Below are positions 1-8,217 of a stretch of DNA of 44,078 nt, one piece after another (within the stretch, counting starts at the first letter, position 1; every line of letters begins with the position of its first letter). This stretch comes from Planctomycetia bacterium. Lineage in GTDB: Bacteria; Planctomycetota; Planctomycetia; Planctomycetales; Planctomycetaceae. Below the pieces are notes generated by a model. It had not been told where the DNA came from. It did no database searches and saw only the letters and a program-made list of their open reading frames with translations. The position numbers and the translations under genes are program-made. The DNA is taken from contig JAPLNX010000206.1 of the NCBI GenBank assembly GCA_026400935.1, positions 1 through 44,078 of the forward strand. Reading direction: 5' to 3'.

Positions 1-924
1 CTCGACACCGCCGGTCGATTGCACGTTGACGATGACTTGATGCGCGAGTTGGAAGAAATTGACAACAAGTGCCAACCGCATCAGGTCTATCTAGTTTGCG
101 ACGCGATGACCGGGCAGGACGCCGTCAACAGCGCCAAAGCGTTCAACGAGGCAATGGAACTCGACGGCGTCATTCTCACGAAACTTGATGGCGATACACG
201 CGGTGGTGCGGCACTATCCGTGAAGCAAGTCACTGGTGTGCCGATCAAGTTCATCGGTGTCGGCGAGCAACTCGACAAGCTGGAGCCATTTCACCCCGAC
301 CGAATGGCAGGCCGCATTTTGGGCATGGGCGACATCGTCTCACTCGTCGAGAAGGCGCAGATGCACCTCGACGAACAAGAGATGGCCGACGCTCAAGCCA
401 AGATGGCGGCAGGCAAGTTCACTCTCGTGGACTTCCAGAAATCCATGAAGCAAATCAAAAAGCTCGGTTCGATGGGGGAGATCATGAAGATGATCCCCGG
501 CATGGGTGGTATGGTCGATGCCATGCAAGGGATGGGGAACCCGGACAAAGACATGGGCCACATTGACGGGATCATCAACTCGATGACTCCGTGGGAACGC
601 GAGCATCCAGACAAGATCGACCGCAGTCGTCGCAACCGAATTGCAAAAGGAAGCGGCTCAGCTCCAAATGAAATCAGCAGCCTGATTAAGCAGTTTGAGA
701 CGATGTCCGGAATGATGTCCAAGATGTCGAACATGGGCTTTCTCGAACGAATGAAAGCCGTTCAGGAAATCTCGCAGGGTGGCTTTGCGATTCCTGGAAT
801 TGATGGCCCCAGCTTGAAGCTGCGGAGCGGCCGTGGCCCCGCTGATCCGAAGGCGGCCAAAGAACTGCTCAACAAGAAACGCAAAGCTGAACGGCAAGCG
901 AAGAAGAAGAATCGCCGTAAATAG
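1..924 (+). CDS. ffh: Signal recognition particle GTPase Ffh (SRP54), 3' part
   Basis: This is the C-terminal part of the SRP GTPase, which binds 4.5S RNA and the signal sequences of nascent membrane and secreted proteins and docks with FtsY. The window opens inside the G domain: the first codons read LDTAGR, the G3 motif, so the gene is cut by the window edge and has no start here. TKLDGD with a following RGG is the G4 region. The C-terminal half is the methionine-rich M domain ([18 protein letters not shown]), followed by a conserved stretch ([13 protein letters not shown]) that contacts SRP RNA and a lysine-rich tail. About 307 codons are visible, roughly the last two thirds of a normal Ffh. 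It is on the plus strand like the DAHP synthase gene after it. Identification is firm. Confidence 0.96.
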   Translation, partial: LDTAGRLHVDDDLMRELEEIDNKCQPHQVYLVCDAMTGQDAVNSAKAFNEAMELDGVILTKLDGDTRGGAALSVKQVTGVPIKFIGVGEQLDKLEPFHPDRMAGRILGMGDIVSLVEKAQMHLDEQEMADAQAKMAAGKFTLVDFQKSMKQIKKLGSMGEIMKMIPGMGGMVDAMQGMGNPDKDMGHIDGIINSMTPWEREHPDKIDRSRRNRIAKGSGSAPNEISSLIKQFETMSGMMSKMSNMGFLERMKAVQEISQGGFAIPGIDGPSLKLRSGRGPADPKAAKELLNKKRKAERQAKKKNRRK

Positions 925-1056
925 TCAGCCAGGGAATGATGAAACGATCGGTCGCGGCATGATCGAAATCTTTCGACTCACGGGTGCGTGCCGTCTACTT
1001 TCATGTCGCTCGGCTGCTACCATGCTTGCCCGAAACAAGCTTTCTTTGAGGACCCC

Positions 1057-2103
1057 ATGCAACCGACTCAGTTCATTAACGTCGTCAGCACCGTGCCTTT
1101 AGTTGCACCGAAAGTGCTGAAGGCCGAGCTCGCGATTTCACCCGCGAACAATAAGACGGTCATTGATGGCCGTGAAACGATCAAGAAGATTTTGGCCGGC
1201 GAAGACAGCCGAGTGCTTGTCGTAGTCGGTCCATGCTCGATTCATGACCGCAAATCCGCGTCCGAATATGCGGGTCGATTGAAAGCAATTTCCGACAAAG
1301 TAGCCGAAACTCTGTTCGTAGTGATGCGAGTCTATTTTGAAAAACCTCGCACGACTGTAGGTTGGAAGGGCTTGATCAACGACCCGTACCTCAATGATTC
1401 GTTCGACATCGCCACCGGATTGCGACTCGCACGCGAAATTTTGTTGGAGATCGGTGAACTCGGACTGCCGGCCGCGACGGAATTGCTCGAACCGATTACA
1501 CCACAGTACATCGCTGACTTGCTTACGCTCGCCTCAATCGGAGCACGGACGACTGAATCGCCGACTCACCGCCAAATGGCGAGCGGCTTGTCGATGCCGG
1601 TCGGATACAAGAACGGAACTGACGGCAGCCTGCAGGTCGCTATCGATGCGATGCTCGCCGCGAAAACTCAACATGCTTTCCTGGGCATTGATGGCGACGG
1701 TCATACTTGCATCGTCAATACACGCGGTAATCCATGGGGCCATCTGATCCTTCGAGGGGGACGTTCTGGACCGAATTACTCGCTCGATCATGTCAAAGCG
1801 GCTGCTGAAAAACTGGCAGCCGCAGGACTGATGCCGAGGTTCATGGTCGATTGCAGTCACGCAAATTCCAACAAAGATTATCGCAACCAACCGCAAGTTT
1901 GGCGTGACGTTATCTCGCAGCGAGCCAGCGGCAACAAAGACATCGTCGGCTTGATGCTAGAAAGCAATCTCATGCCGGGCAGTCAAAAGCTGACCGCTGA
2001 TCCCGCACAGCTCACTTACGGAGTCTCGATCACCGACGGTTGCATCGGTTGGGAAGAAACCGAATCGCTAATCCTTGATGCTCACGAGCAACTGCGGAAG
2101 TAG
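1057..2103 (+). CDS. aroG: 3-deoxy-D-arabino-heptulosonate-7-phosphate synthase, class I (AroG/F/H type)
   Basis: It condenses phosphoenolpyruvate with erythrose 4-phosphate, the first step of the shikimate pathway to aromatic amino acids. Class I hallmarks are present: VVGPCSIHD, KPRTTVGWKGLINDP, a long core with ARTTESPTHRQMASGLS and PVGYKNGTDG, LRGG, and the metal-site block MVDCSHANSNKD. The frame is open upstream to 988, but I choose the ATG at 1057 because GAGGA sits just ahead of it and it gives 348 residues, close to the 350 of E. coli AroG. Which of the Phe-, Tyr- or Trp-sensitive isozymes it resembles cannot be decided by eye, so the symbol is nominal. Its TAG stop is also the first base triplet of an inverted repeat. 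Confidence 0.93.
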   Translation: MQPTQFINVVSTVPLVAPKVLKAELAISPANNKTVIDGRETIKKILAGEDSRVLVVVGPCSIHDRKSASEYAGRLKAISDKVAETLFVVMRVYFEKPRTTVGWKGLINDPYLNDSFDIATGLRLAREILLEIGELGLPAATELLEPITPQYIADLLTLASIGARTTESPTHRQMASGLSMPVGYKNGTDGSLQVAIDAMLAAKTQHAFLGIDGDGHTCIVNTRGNPWGHLILRGGRSGPNYSLDHVKAAAEKLAAAGLMPRFMVDCSHANSNKDYRNQPQVWRDVISQRASGNKDIVGLMLESNLMPGSQKLTADPAQLTYGVSITDGCIGWEETESLILDAHEQLRK

Positions 2104-2189
2104 TCCGCAGCGTCAGCGAGGGTGAACGCGTTGCACAACGATGATTTGAGTTTCGTTAAAAGGCTCACCCTCGCTGACGTTTCGGACTA
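2101..2189. repeat. Imperfect inverted repeat between convergent genes, planctomycete-type palindromic element
   Basis: The arms at 2101-2125 and 2164-2189 match as reverse complements with only two mismatches over about 25 bases and enclose a 38-base loop. Each arm contains GTCAGCGAGGGTGA. The left arm starts at the stop codon of the DAHP synthase gene and the right arm ends 12 bases from the holB stop, so it may also serve as a bidirectional terminator, although no clear T-run follows. A related arm sequence recurs inside the formate dehydrogenase gene at 39650-39762. Confidence 0.75.
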
Positions 2190-2201
2190 CGAAAGCGAGT
2201 C

Positions 2202-3269
2202 TTAGCGTCCTGCTGGTCGAAGTTTCTGACCAAGGTCATGGCACAGAACTTCTAGGCACCTTGGGACGGCGATGTTCATGTCGATATGCCGCTCGGTTTC
2301 GGCGACTCGCTCGAACAGACTCATGATGAACTCCAAGTCTTCTGGCGATTGACCGTCAAACCGTTGAGCGAACGATACCGCAGCGGAAATCGCGCCGCCC
2401 GATGATTGACCGGATAGGTGCATCGCCACCGAGCGGAAAAACTCCAGGCCGAAACGAATCAGCCACGTAGCATTTCGCCGAGTCGTTGCAGTATCGCCAC
2501 CGATGGCTTCGAGGCCTGAGGTTAACTGCTCGGTCAATTCGATGGAATTGAAATTCGGACTCGCCAATTCGCGATACAACGCGTCACGCAATTCTCGAAG
2601 TGCCGGGTCCAGCAACTGAGCCGCAACGGCCAAACTGCCGTCGCTCAACTCAGCCAGTGCCGCAGCTTCAGATGGCTCTTTGACCCAGTCGAGTTGAAGC
2701 ATCAAGTCCGCCAGATCAGCTGGTAACAGCGGATCGAACCGAATCACTTGGCAGCGCGACCGAATCGTTGGCAACAACGCATCAAGATTGTCGACGATCA
2801 ACAAGATCAATGCTTTGGGCGGCGGCTCTTCCAATGTTTTGAGGAAGGCGTTTGCCGCTTCGTCATTCATCGCACTCGCATCGTCGATGATCGCGATCTT
2901 GCGATCTCCGGCCATCGGCAAGCGCGACAAGTCGTAGCAAAGCCCCTCTTTGCCTCGATTTTCAGGCGGCCCCAGGAATACGTTGATTGTGAACTCTGAC
3001 TTGCCATTGAGCCGGCCGACTTCGTGCAAGTCAGGATGGGTTCCCGCCAGCACCTGCTTACACGCCGAACATTCTCCACACGCAAGTAATTCCTCATCGA
3101 CGTGTCGTTGGCAAAACAAGCACTGCGCGATTGCACGAGCAAAGAGCCGCTTGCCAATCCCCTCTTTGCCAGCGAAGACGTACCCGTGCGACAAGCGATT
3201 GCGTTGAATCGCTCGCCGCAACCATTCGACACGTTCGCCATGTCCGCGAATGTTGTCCCACACGGTCAT
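2202..3269 (-). CDS. holB: DNA polymerase III delta-prime subunit
   Basis: This is a subunit of the clamp loader that opens the beta sliding clamp at primer-template junctions. The 355-residue protein has the AAA+ layout: a P-loop-like GKEGIGK near residues 34-40 whose usual Ser/Thr is Arg, a zinc-binding cluster with CGECSAC at 64-70 plus an upstream cysteine, and the SRC motif (IRSRCQVIRF). A non-hydrolysing P-loop fits delta-prime rather than the ATPase gamma/tau. The ATG at 3269 overlaps the lipA stop as ATGA, so the two are co-transcribed and probably translationally coupled; no functional link between them is obvious. DnaX itself is not in the window, so delta-prime is preferred by length, zinc cluster and P-loop. 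Confidence 0.85.
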   Translation of the reverse strand: MTVWDNIRGHGERVEWLRRAIQRNRLSHGYVFAGKEGIGKRLFARAIAQCLFCQRHVDEELLACGECSACKQVLAGTHPDLHEVGRLNGKSEFTINVFLGPPENRGKEGLCYDLSRLPMAGDRKIAIIDDASAMNDEAANAFLKTLEEPPPKALILLIVDNLDALLPTIRSRCQVIRFDPLLPADLADLMLQLDWVKEPSEAAALAELSDGSLAVAAQLLDPALRELRDALYRELASPNFNSIELTEQLTSGLEAIGGDTATTRRNATWLIRFGLEFFRSVAMHLSGQSSGGAISAAVSFAQRFDGQSPEDLEFIMSLFERVAETERHIDMNIAVPRCLEVLCHDLGQKLRPAGR

Positions 3270-4174
3270 TCGCTCAACTCCGCTGCCATCTCACCGGCGT
3301 GATAGCTCGAACGAACAAACGGCCCACTGGCGACCATGCCAAATCCCAACTTCCTGGCCAACTCGCCGATCTCGTCGAACTCTTCTGGAGGAACATATCG
3401 TTCGACAGGAAGATGCTCCGGAGTCGGTTGTAGGTATTGTCCCAGCGTTAACATGTCGCAACCTACGCTGCGTAAATCGGCAAAGACTTCAAGTAACTCA
3501 TCGAGCGTCTCGCCAAGCCCCAGCATCAAACCACTCTTGGTTAGCATGTCAGGTGATTCGTCTTTGACTTGCTTCAAGAGACCGAGCGTACGTTGATACT
3601 CGGCGTTGCGACGAACTCTGTGATATAGACGCGGTACGGTTTCGGTGTTGTGATTGAAGACATCAGGCCTTGATGCGATAACGCGACTAATCGCCTCCCT
3701 GTTACCGTGAAAATCGGGAGTAAGCACTTCGACCTTCGCTCCAGTTCGCTCTCGCACCGCCAAAACGCAGCGATAAAAGTGCTCGGCACCGCCATCTTTT
3801 AAGTCATCCCGTGTGACCGAAGTGATCACAACATAGCGCAAGCCCAGTCGCTCTGCCGCCTCGGCGACTCGTTCCGGTTCGTCGATTTCCAGCGCTTCGG
3901 TCTTCCCTTTCGGAACCGAGCAAAAACCACAGGGACGAGTGCAGACATTACCCAAAATCATGAACGTTGCCGTTTGCTTCGACCAACATTCAGTCCGATT
4001 CGGACACTTCGCGCTCTCACAAACAGTTTCCAGGCGAAGATCTGAAATCACGCCGCTGGTATATGCCATCCCCGGCTGCGGCATCGGACGTTTGAGCCAA
4101 CTCGGCAAACGACGTTTCACAGTCGTTGCCGACTGTGGTGCAGGTTCAGCGGGGAGAATATCTAACTCAAGCAT
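3266..4174 (-). CDS. lipA: Lipoyl synthase, radical SAM
   Basis: It inserts two sulfurs into octanoyl groups on lipoyl domains of 2-oxoacid dehydrogenases and the glycine cleavage H protein. At 302 residues it has normal length. All cluster ligands are visible: the auxiliary [4Fe-4S] triad C52, C57, C63 (CESAKCPNRTEC) and the radical SAM triad C78, C82, C85 (CTRPCGFC). The C-terminal RSSYHAGE supplies the conserved serine ligand of the auxiliary cluster. It is the first gene of a two-gene unit with holB (ATGA overlap). No lipB is nearby, and no promoter was recognised in the 450-base stretch upstream. Identification is firm. Confidence 0.97.
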   Translation of the reverse strand: MLELDILPAEPAPQSATTVKRRLPSWLKRPMPQPGMAYTSGVISDLRLETVCESAKCPNRTECWSKQTATFMILGNVCTRPCGFCSVPKGKTEALEIDEPERVAEAAERLGLRYVVITSVTRDDLKDGGAEHFYRCVLAVRERTGAKVEVLTPDFHGNREAISRVIASRPDVFNHNTETVPRLYHRVRRNAEYQRTLGLLKQVKDESPDMLTKSGLMLGLGETLDELLEVFADLRSVGCDMLTLGQYLQPTPEHLPVERYVPPEEFDEIGELARKLGFGMVASGPFVRSSYHAGEMAAELSE

Positions 4175-4625
4175 TTCGAATCTCGATTCCCAAAACTGTC
4201 AGCGGTCAAGAACACACAGTCTCAGCCCCTTACCGCGAATGTCAACCGAGTTCGCTCTATCGTTCCCGGCAAATAGAGCTGATTACATCGCAAAGGGGCT
4301 ACTCCCGCGATGGATCATCAACTGCTCATACCTCCTGACCATTGGCCTGGAAGCTTTGGCAATCACGATACCATCTGTCGTCCGCCGATTTTCAAAAGAA
4401 CTTCTTCTGCTCTTCGTAACGACCAAGCGACGGCGAGGCAGGAAGGAGCTCATACAAAAGGGAGTTTGGTAAAAGTGTGGCTATTGCTGCTCGACAAACT
4501 GCGATGTGTTCACAACAGCCGCACGCTGGTGCGAGAACTTCCACACGGCGCTGCTCTAAGCTCAACGCTCCGAAGAACGCGAGGAGTTTCATCAACGCCC
4601 AAATTGCTCGCAACTCAAAAACGCA
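4175..4625. other. Stretch between lipA and the fusA side with no convincing gene
   Basis: No RNA gene, repeat or recognisable protein was found. One minus-strand frame at 4392-4613 could encode a 73-residue protein starting TTG, or a 66-residue one from ATG at 4592 beginning MKLLAFFGALSLEQRR, which looks vaguely like a signal sequence. It has no clear ribosome-binding site or familiar domain, so I do not call it. Plus-strand frames over this region are antisense readings of lipA leader and flank. Confidence 0.4.
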
Positions 4626-4919
4626 TCACGAATCATGTGCGACTTGCGAGACTGCCTGCAGTTTAGATCTAAACAAACCCACTCCGCTCAAAGCGAAAAA
4701 GACTCCCACTGCAACACCGAAGTCTGCGGAACTCCACATCAAGTCACTCCAATCTGCAACAGACTTAACCATGAGTGCAACAAACGCGGAGAAGACGAGG
4801 CCCCAATACTTTGAAAGAAGTTGTGATTCAGCGACCTCGTCAACGCAAACCTGCCACCAAAATTGGTCTTGGTAGCCACTCGCAAGCGACGCGATTGCTA
4901 GTCTACCACATCTTCTCAA
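4626..4919 (-). CDS. Small hypothetical membrane protein overlapping the end of fusA
   Basis: This open frame follows fusA in the same direction. The only full-length start is a TTG at 4919 that overlaps the last codons of fusA by 17 nt; no good ribosome-binding site is visible, so translation would depend on coupling. The 97-residue product has two hydrophobic stretches, about residues 39-56 ([18 protein letters not shown]) and 67-82 ([17 protein letters not shown]), with charged flanks, the pattern of a two-helix membrane protein. I recognise no family. The helical pattern argues for a real gene, but the weak start keeps confidence low. Confidence 0.4.
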   Translation of the reverse strand: MRRCGRLAIASLASGYQDQFWWQVCVDEVAESQLLSKYWGLVFSAFVALMVKSVADWSDLMWSSADFGVAVGVFFALSGVGLFRSKLQAVSQVAHDS

Positions 4920-6996
4920 GTACTTCTGGCGGAGCTTCCGCGTAGTTCAGCGGCTCCATCGAATACGACGCTCGTCCTTGTGAGATACCCCGAACTTGAG
5001 ACGAATAGCCAAACATCTTGGCCAGGGCAACTTCGGCTTCAATCACCCATAGTCGCCCACGGTTTTCAGTACGCACAACGGTAGCTCGGCGAGCATTCAG
5101 ATCCGCTTGCACGTTACCTATAAACTCTTCGGGAGTGACGACTTCCAGCTTCATAACTGGCTCGAGCAACACGCAGCCCGCTTTTTCCAAGCCTTCCGAG
5201 ACCGCCTTTGCCGCCGCTGCGGTAAGCACAACGTCGTTCGCGTCACCTTCTTTATAGTCCACTCCGACGATTGTGAAACGAACTCGCATCAAGGGGTTGC
5301 CATACATTCCCCCGGCGTTCGCCCCTTCTTCAACAGCTTGCTCCAAAATGGGGACCAAAGCTGTTGGAAGATCGCTTGGCTTCAATTTGTTTACCACGCA
5401 GACTGTTTCTTCCCCCTCATATGGCTCAACTCGCAAGCGGACTCGTGCGGAATGAATCGCAGCACCAACCTGCCGCGAGAATTCACCCTCAACCTCCACG
5501 GCCTTTCGCACAGTCTCGCGATAACTTACTCGAGGTTTATGGACACGCACCTTGACCGCAAACTCTCGCTCCATGCGATCCTTGATGACTTCAAGGTGCA
5601 ACTCGCCCATACCACTGATGAGAGTCTCGCCAGTCTCCTCGTTGATACGTACCTTGAACGTCGGATCTTGCTTTGCGAGCCGTCGCAAAGTCTCTTCGAG
5701 CTTCTTTCGTTCAGCACTTGTATCCGGTTCGACTGCCATCGAAATGACCGTCTCTGGAAAGCTGATTTTCTCTAGCATGATTGGCTGTTGAGTCGCACAA
5801 AGCGTATCACCTGTGAAAACTTCCTTCGGGCCGATCGCGCCTACGATGTCGCCCGCATATGCTTCGTCCGTTTCGATCTTCTCACGCGAATCGGCTTGCA
5901 CTCGCCAGATTTGACTGACGAGTTCCTTTGTGTTTGTACGCGGGTTCAAGACCTTTGACCCGCTCTTGAGCGTTCCAGAATAAATTCTCACGAAGCACAG
6001 GTCGCCGTGCTTGTCTGCTTGGATTTTGAAGATCAAGCCGCTGAATGGCTCATCCGGCGATACCTTACGCTTCTCAATCTTCGTTGATTGAGTACCCTTT
6101 TTGCCGACAAAGGGAACCCCTTCGACCGGCGGGCGATCAAGCGGTGATGGAAGATAATCAACAACAGCATCCATCACCGGCTGCACACCGATGTAACGTA
6201 GCGATGTTCCACAAAACGTTGGGAAAAATTGTCTCTCAATCGTTCCTTTACGAACCAATCGGCGTATTATCTCTTCATCCAAGTCTTGTGTTTCGAGGTA
6301 TTGTTCAATCGCTTGCTCGTCGAGTTCGGCAACAGTTTCGACTAGTTTTTGACGCCAGAGGTGAGCCTCATCGAGCATTTCAGCAGGAATCTCTCGTTCT
6401 TCGTACTTCGTGCCGAGTGACTCGGCATCAAAGTACAACGCTTTCATGCGCACGAGATCGATGATCCCCTTGAAGCAGTTTTCGTCAGGCGGCGATCCCG
6501 CTCCAATAGGGATTTGTAAGGCGAGCGGTGCCGCATGCAGGCGACTCTTGATGTCGTCCATCACAGTTTCAAAATTGGCACCGATGCGGTCCATCTTGTT
6601 AATGAAACAAATGCGTGGCACGTTGTACCGATCTGCTTGTCGCCACACCGTTTCACTCTGCGCCTCTACGCCATCAACGCCGCTAAAAACGACAACTCCA
6701 CCGTCAAGGACTCGCAAACTGCGTTCAACTTCTGCCGTGAAGTCAACGTGTCCTGGCGTATCAATGACGTTGATCGTTGAATTCTTCCACCGACAAGTGA
6801 TCGCTGCCGAATAGATCGTGATACCACGCCTCGCCTCATCAGGATCAAAATCAGTAATCGTAGTACCGTCATCGACGTTCCCCATCCGATGAGAGGCCCC
6901 GGCATAATACAGAATTCGCTCTGTTGTCGTTGTCTTGCCGGCATCAATGTGGGCAATGATGCCGATATTGCGAATGGCGCTAATGTCGTACGACAT
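4903..6996 (-). CDS. fusA: Translation elongation factor G
   Basis: This GTPase drives tRNA-mRNA translocation and, with RRF, ribosome recycling. The order of motifs is standard: G1 AHIDAGKT (residues 15-22), RGITIYSAA in switch I, DTPGHVDF (G3), NKMDR (G4), then domains II-V ending near [11 protein letters not shown]. The frame can begin at a GTG at 7008, but I place the start at the ATG at 6996, giving [12 protein letters not shown] and 697 residues, normal for EF-G. It is the last gene of the str-like cluster. A strong terminator hairpin separates it from rpsG, so it probably has its own promoter in 7009-7130, where I see no clear consensus boxes. Planctomycetes can carry several EF-G paralogues. 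This one sits in the canonical locus and has a canonical domain IV, so it is likely the main translocase. Confidence 0.95.
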   Translation of the reverse strand: MSYDISAIRNIGIIAHIDAGKTTTTERILYYAGASHRMGNVDDGTTITDFDPDEARRGITIYSAAITCRWKNSTINVIDTPGHVDFTAEVERSLRVLDGGVVVFSGVDGVEAQSETVWRQADRYNVPRICFINKMDRIGANFETVMDDIKSRLHAAPLALQIPIGAGSPPDENCFKGIIDLVRMKALYFDAESLGTKYEEREIPAEMLDEAHLWRQKLVETVAELDEQAIEQYLETQDLDEEIIRRLVRKGTIERQFFPTFCGTSLRYIGVQPVMDAVVDYLPSPLDRPPVEGVPFVGKKGTQSTKIEKRKVSPDEPFSGLIFKIQADKHGDLCFVRIYSGTLKSGSKVLNPRTNTKELVSQIWRVQADSREKIETDEAYAGDIVGAIGPKEVFTGDTLCATQQPIMLEKISFPETVISMAVEPDTSAERKKLEETLRRLAKQDPTFKVRINEETGETLISGMGELHLEVIKDRMEREFAVKVRVHKPRVSYRETVRKAVEVEGEFSRQVGAAIHSARVRLRVEPYEGEETVCVVNKLKPSDLPTALVPILEQAVEEGANAGGMYGNPLMRVRFTIVGVDYKEGDANDVVLTAAAAKAVSEGLEKAGCVLLEPVMKLEVVTPEEFIGNVQADLNARRATVVRTENRGRLWVIEAEVALAKMFGYSSQVRGISQGRASYSMEPLNYAEAPPEVLEKMW

Positions 6997-7130
6997 GATG
7001 AAACCCACTCAATCGAGGATTCACAGCGGAGCGGGAAACAGAGACCACAGAGTGCCCAATGGTCAGAGCCGAAAACCAAAGACTCACTAATCCTCGTCTC
7101 GCTGTTCTCCGTGGTGAATTCTCTTGATAC

Positions 7131-7181
7131 CAAAGAAAAACAGCACGTGGCCCCCGACAAACGTCGGACACCACGCGCTGT
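7131..7181 (-). terminator. Intrinsic terminator between rpsG and fusA
   Basis: Read on the minus strand, an 11-base-pair outer stem (ACAGCGCGTGG with CCACGTGCTGT, one G-T pair) is topped by an inner CCGAC-GTTT-GTCGG hairpin and followed at once by TTTTTCTTTG. It lies 18 bases after the rpsG stop, so most transcripts from the upstream ribosomal cluster should end here or be attenuated. Confidence 0.8.
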
Positions 7182-7198
7182 TGTAAACGCCTTGCAAT

Positions 7199-7672
7199 TT
7201 ACCAAGCGAAGTGAGCAAACGCCTTGTTGGCATCGGCCATACGATGCACATTTTCACGAGTAGTCATCGCTGTCCCTTCACGACGGTAAGCAGCAAGCAA
7301 CTCTTCGGCGAGTCGCATGTCCATCGGACGTCCCTTTTTGCCGCGTGCTGCCGCCAGAATCCAGCGGATCGCGAGAGTTTGACGTCTCTTTGGATTCACT
7401 GAAGTCGGCACTTGATAATTCGCACCACCAACTCGGCGAGAACGAACTTCGATAGCAGGCTTGACGTTATCAACGGCTGCCAAGAACACATTAATCGGCT
7501 CTTCGTCCGGAATCTTCTTCTTGATCACATCCAAAGCGGAGTAGAAAACAATTTGTGCAACACTCTTTTTTCCATCGTGCATCAAACAATTGATGAACTT
7601 GGAGGCTAACACTGAACCGCACCTTGGGTCAGGCTTTAGTTGCTTTTCGCTTGCTGTAAACCGCTTGGCCAT
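7199..7672 (-). CDS. rpsG: 30S ribosomal protein S7
   Basis: This is a primary 16S rRNA 3'-domain binding protein at the mRNA exit/E site. The start is ATG at 7672 ([16 protein letters not shown]), not the longer upstream frame; GGAG lies about 11 bases before it and the resulting 157 residues match S7. Visible signatures include [38 protein letters not shown], and the C-terminal [23 protein letters not shown]. It follows rpsL and is followed by an intrinsic terminator before fusA. In many bacteria S7 represses the str operon; whether it does so here is not shown by the sequence. Confidence 0.97.
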   Translation of the reverse strand: MAKRFTASEKQLKPDPRCGSVLASKFINCLMHDGKKSVAQIVFYSALDVIKKKIPDEEPINVFLAAVDNVKPAIEVRSRRVGGANYQVPTSVNPKRRQTLAIRWILAAARGKKGRPMDMRLAEELLAAYRREGTAMTTRENVHRMADANKAFAHFAW

Positions 7673-7774
7673 CGAAGAATACTCCGGTAACTTCTCGCTA
7701 AATGTATGTAACGCACACGACAACTGAGGCCAACGTTCTGGATTCGCTAATCCAGGTTAGAAAATAATTTTGCT

Positions 7775-8146
7775 TTACTTTGGCCGCTTCGCACCGTAGC
7801 GACTACGGGCCTGCTTACGGTTGGTCACGCCAAGTGTATCAAGCACACCACGGATAACCTTGTAGCGGATACCAGGCAAGTCGCGGACACGACCACCACG
7901 GACTAGAACAATTGAGTGTTCCTGAAGGTTGTGGCCTTCACCTGGAATATAGGCGGTGATTTCCTTACCGTTCGATAACCGCACTCGAGCCACTTTTCGC
8001 AGTGCCGAGTTAGGCTTCTTAGGAGTTACGGTTTTAACCAGCAAGCAAACGCCGCGCTTCTGAGGACAGCCTTCTAAAACAGGCGTCTTTGACCGTGAAG
8101 GTTGCGGTTTTCGTGGCTTGCGAACCAACTGATTGATCGTCGGCAT
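7775..8146 (-). CDS. rpsL: 30S ribosomal protein S12 with Arg at position 88
   Basis: This decoding-centre protein has 123 residues and aligns without gaps to E. coli S12. The loop [11 protein letters not shown] keeps Lys43. In the second loop, GGRVRDLPG, residue 88 is Arg (codon CGC at 7883-7885) where most bacteria have Lys. Lys88Arg is a well-known streptomycin-resistance substitution in Mycobacterium tuberculosis and E. coli, so natural low sensitivity to streptomycin is expected, which agrees with the use of streptomycin in isolating planctomycetes. It lies between rpoC and rpsG on the minus strand. The ribosome-binding site is weak (GAG about 9 bases upstream), so the start is chosen by homology and length. 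Confidence 0.97.
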   Translation of the reverse strand: MPTINQLVRKPRKPQPSRSKTPVLEGCPQKRGVCLLVKTVTPKKPNSALRKVARVRLSNGKEITAYIPGEGHNLQEHSIVLVRGGRVRDLPGIRYKVIRGVLDTLGVTNRKQARSRYGAKRPK

Positions 8147-8217
8147 TCAACAACTCGCAAAAAAATAAAGTGAACCCCAGATGTATTTTCATTGTCGGCT
8201 GAACCGCTCAATGTGAC

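Noticed and set aside
3939-4472. 177-codon plus-strand frame over the lipA start
   Set aside because: Its first half is antisense to lipA's cysteine motifs and the rest has no gene-like features.
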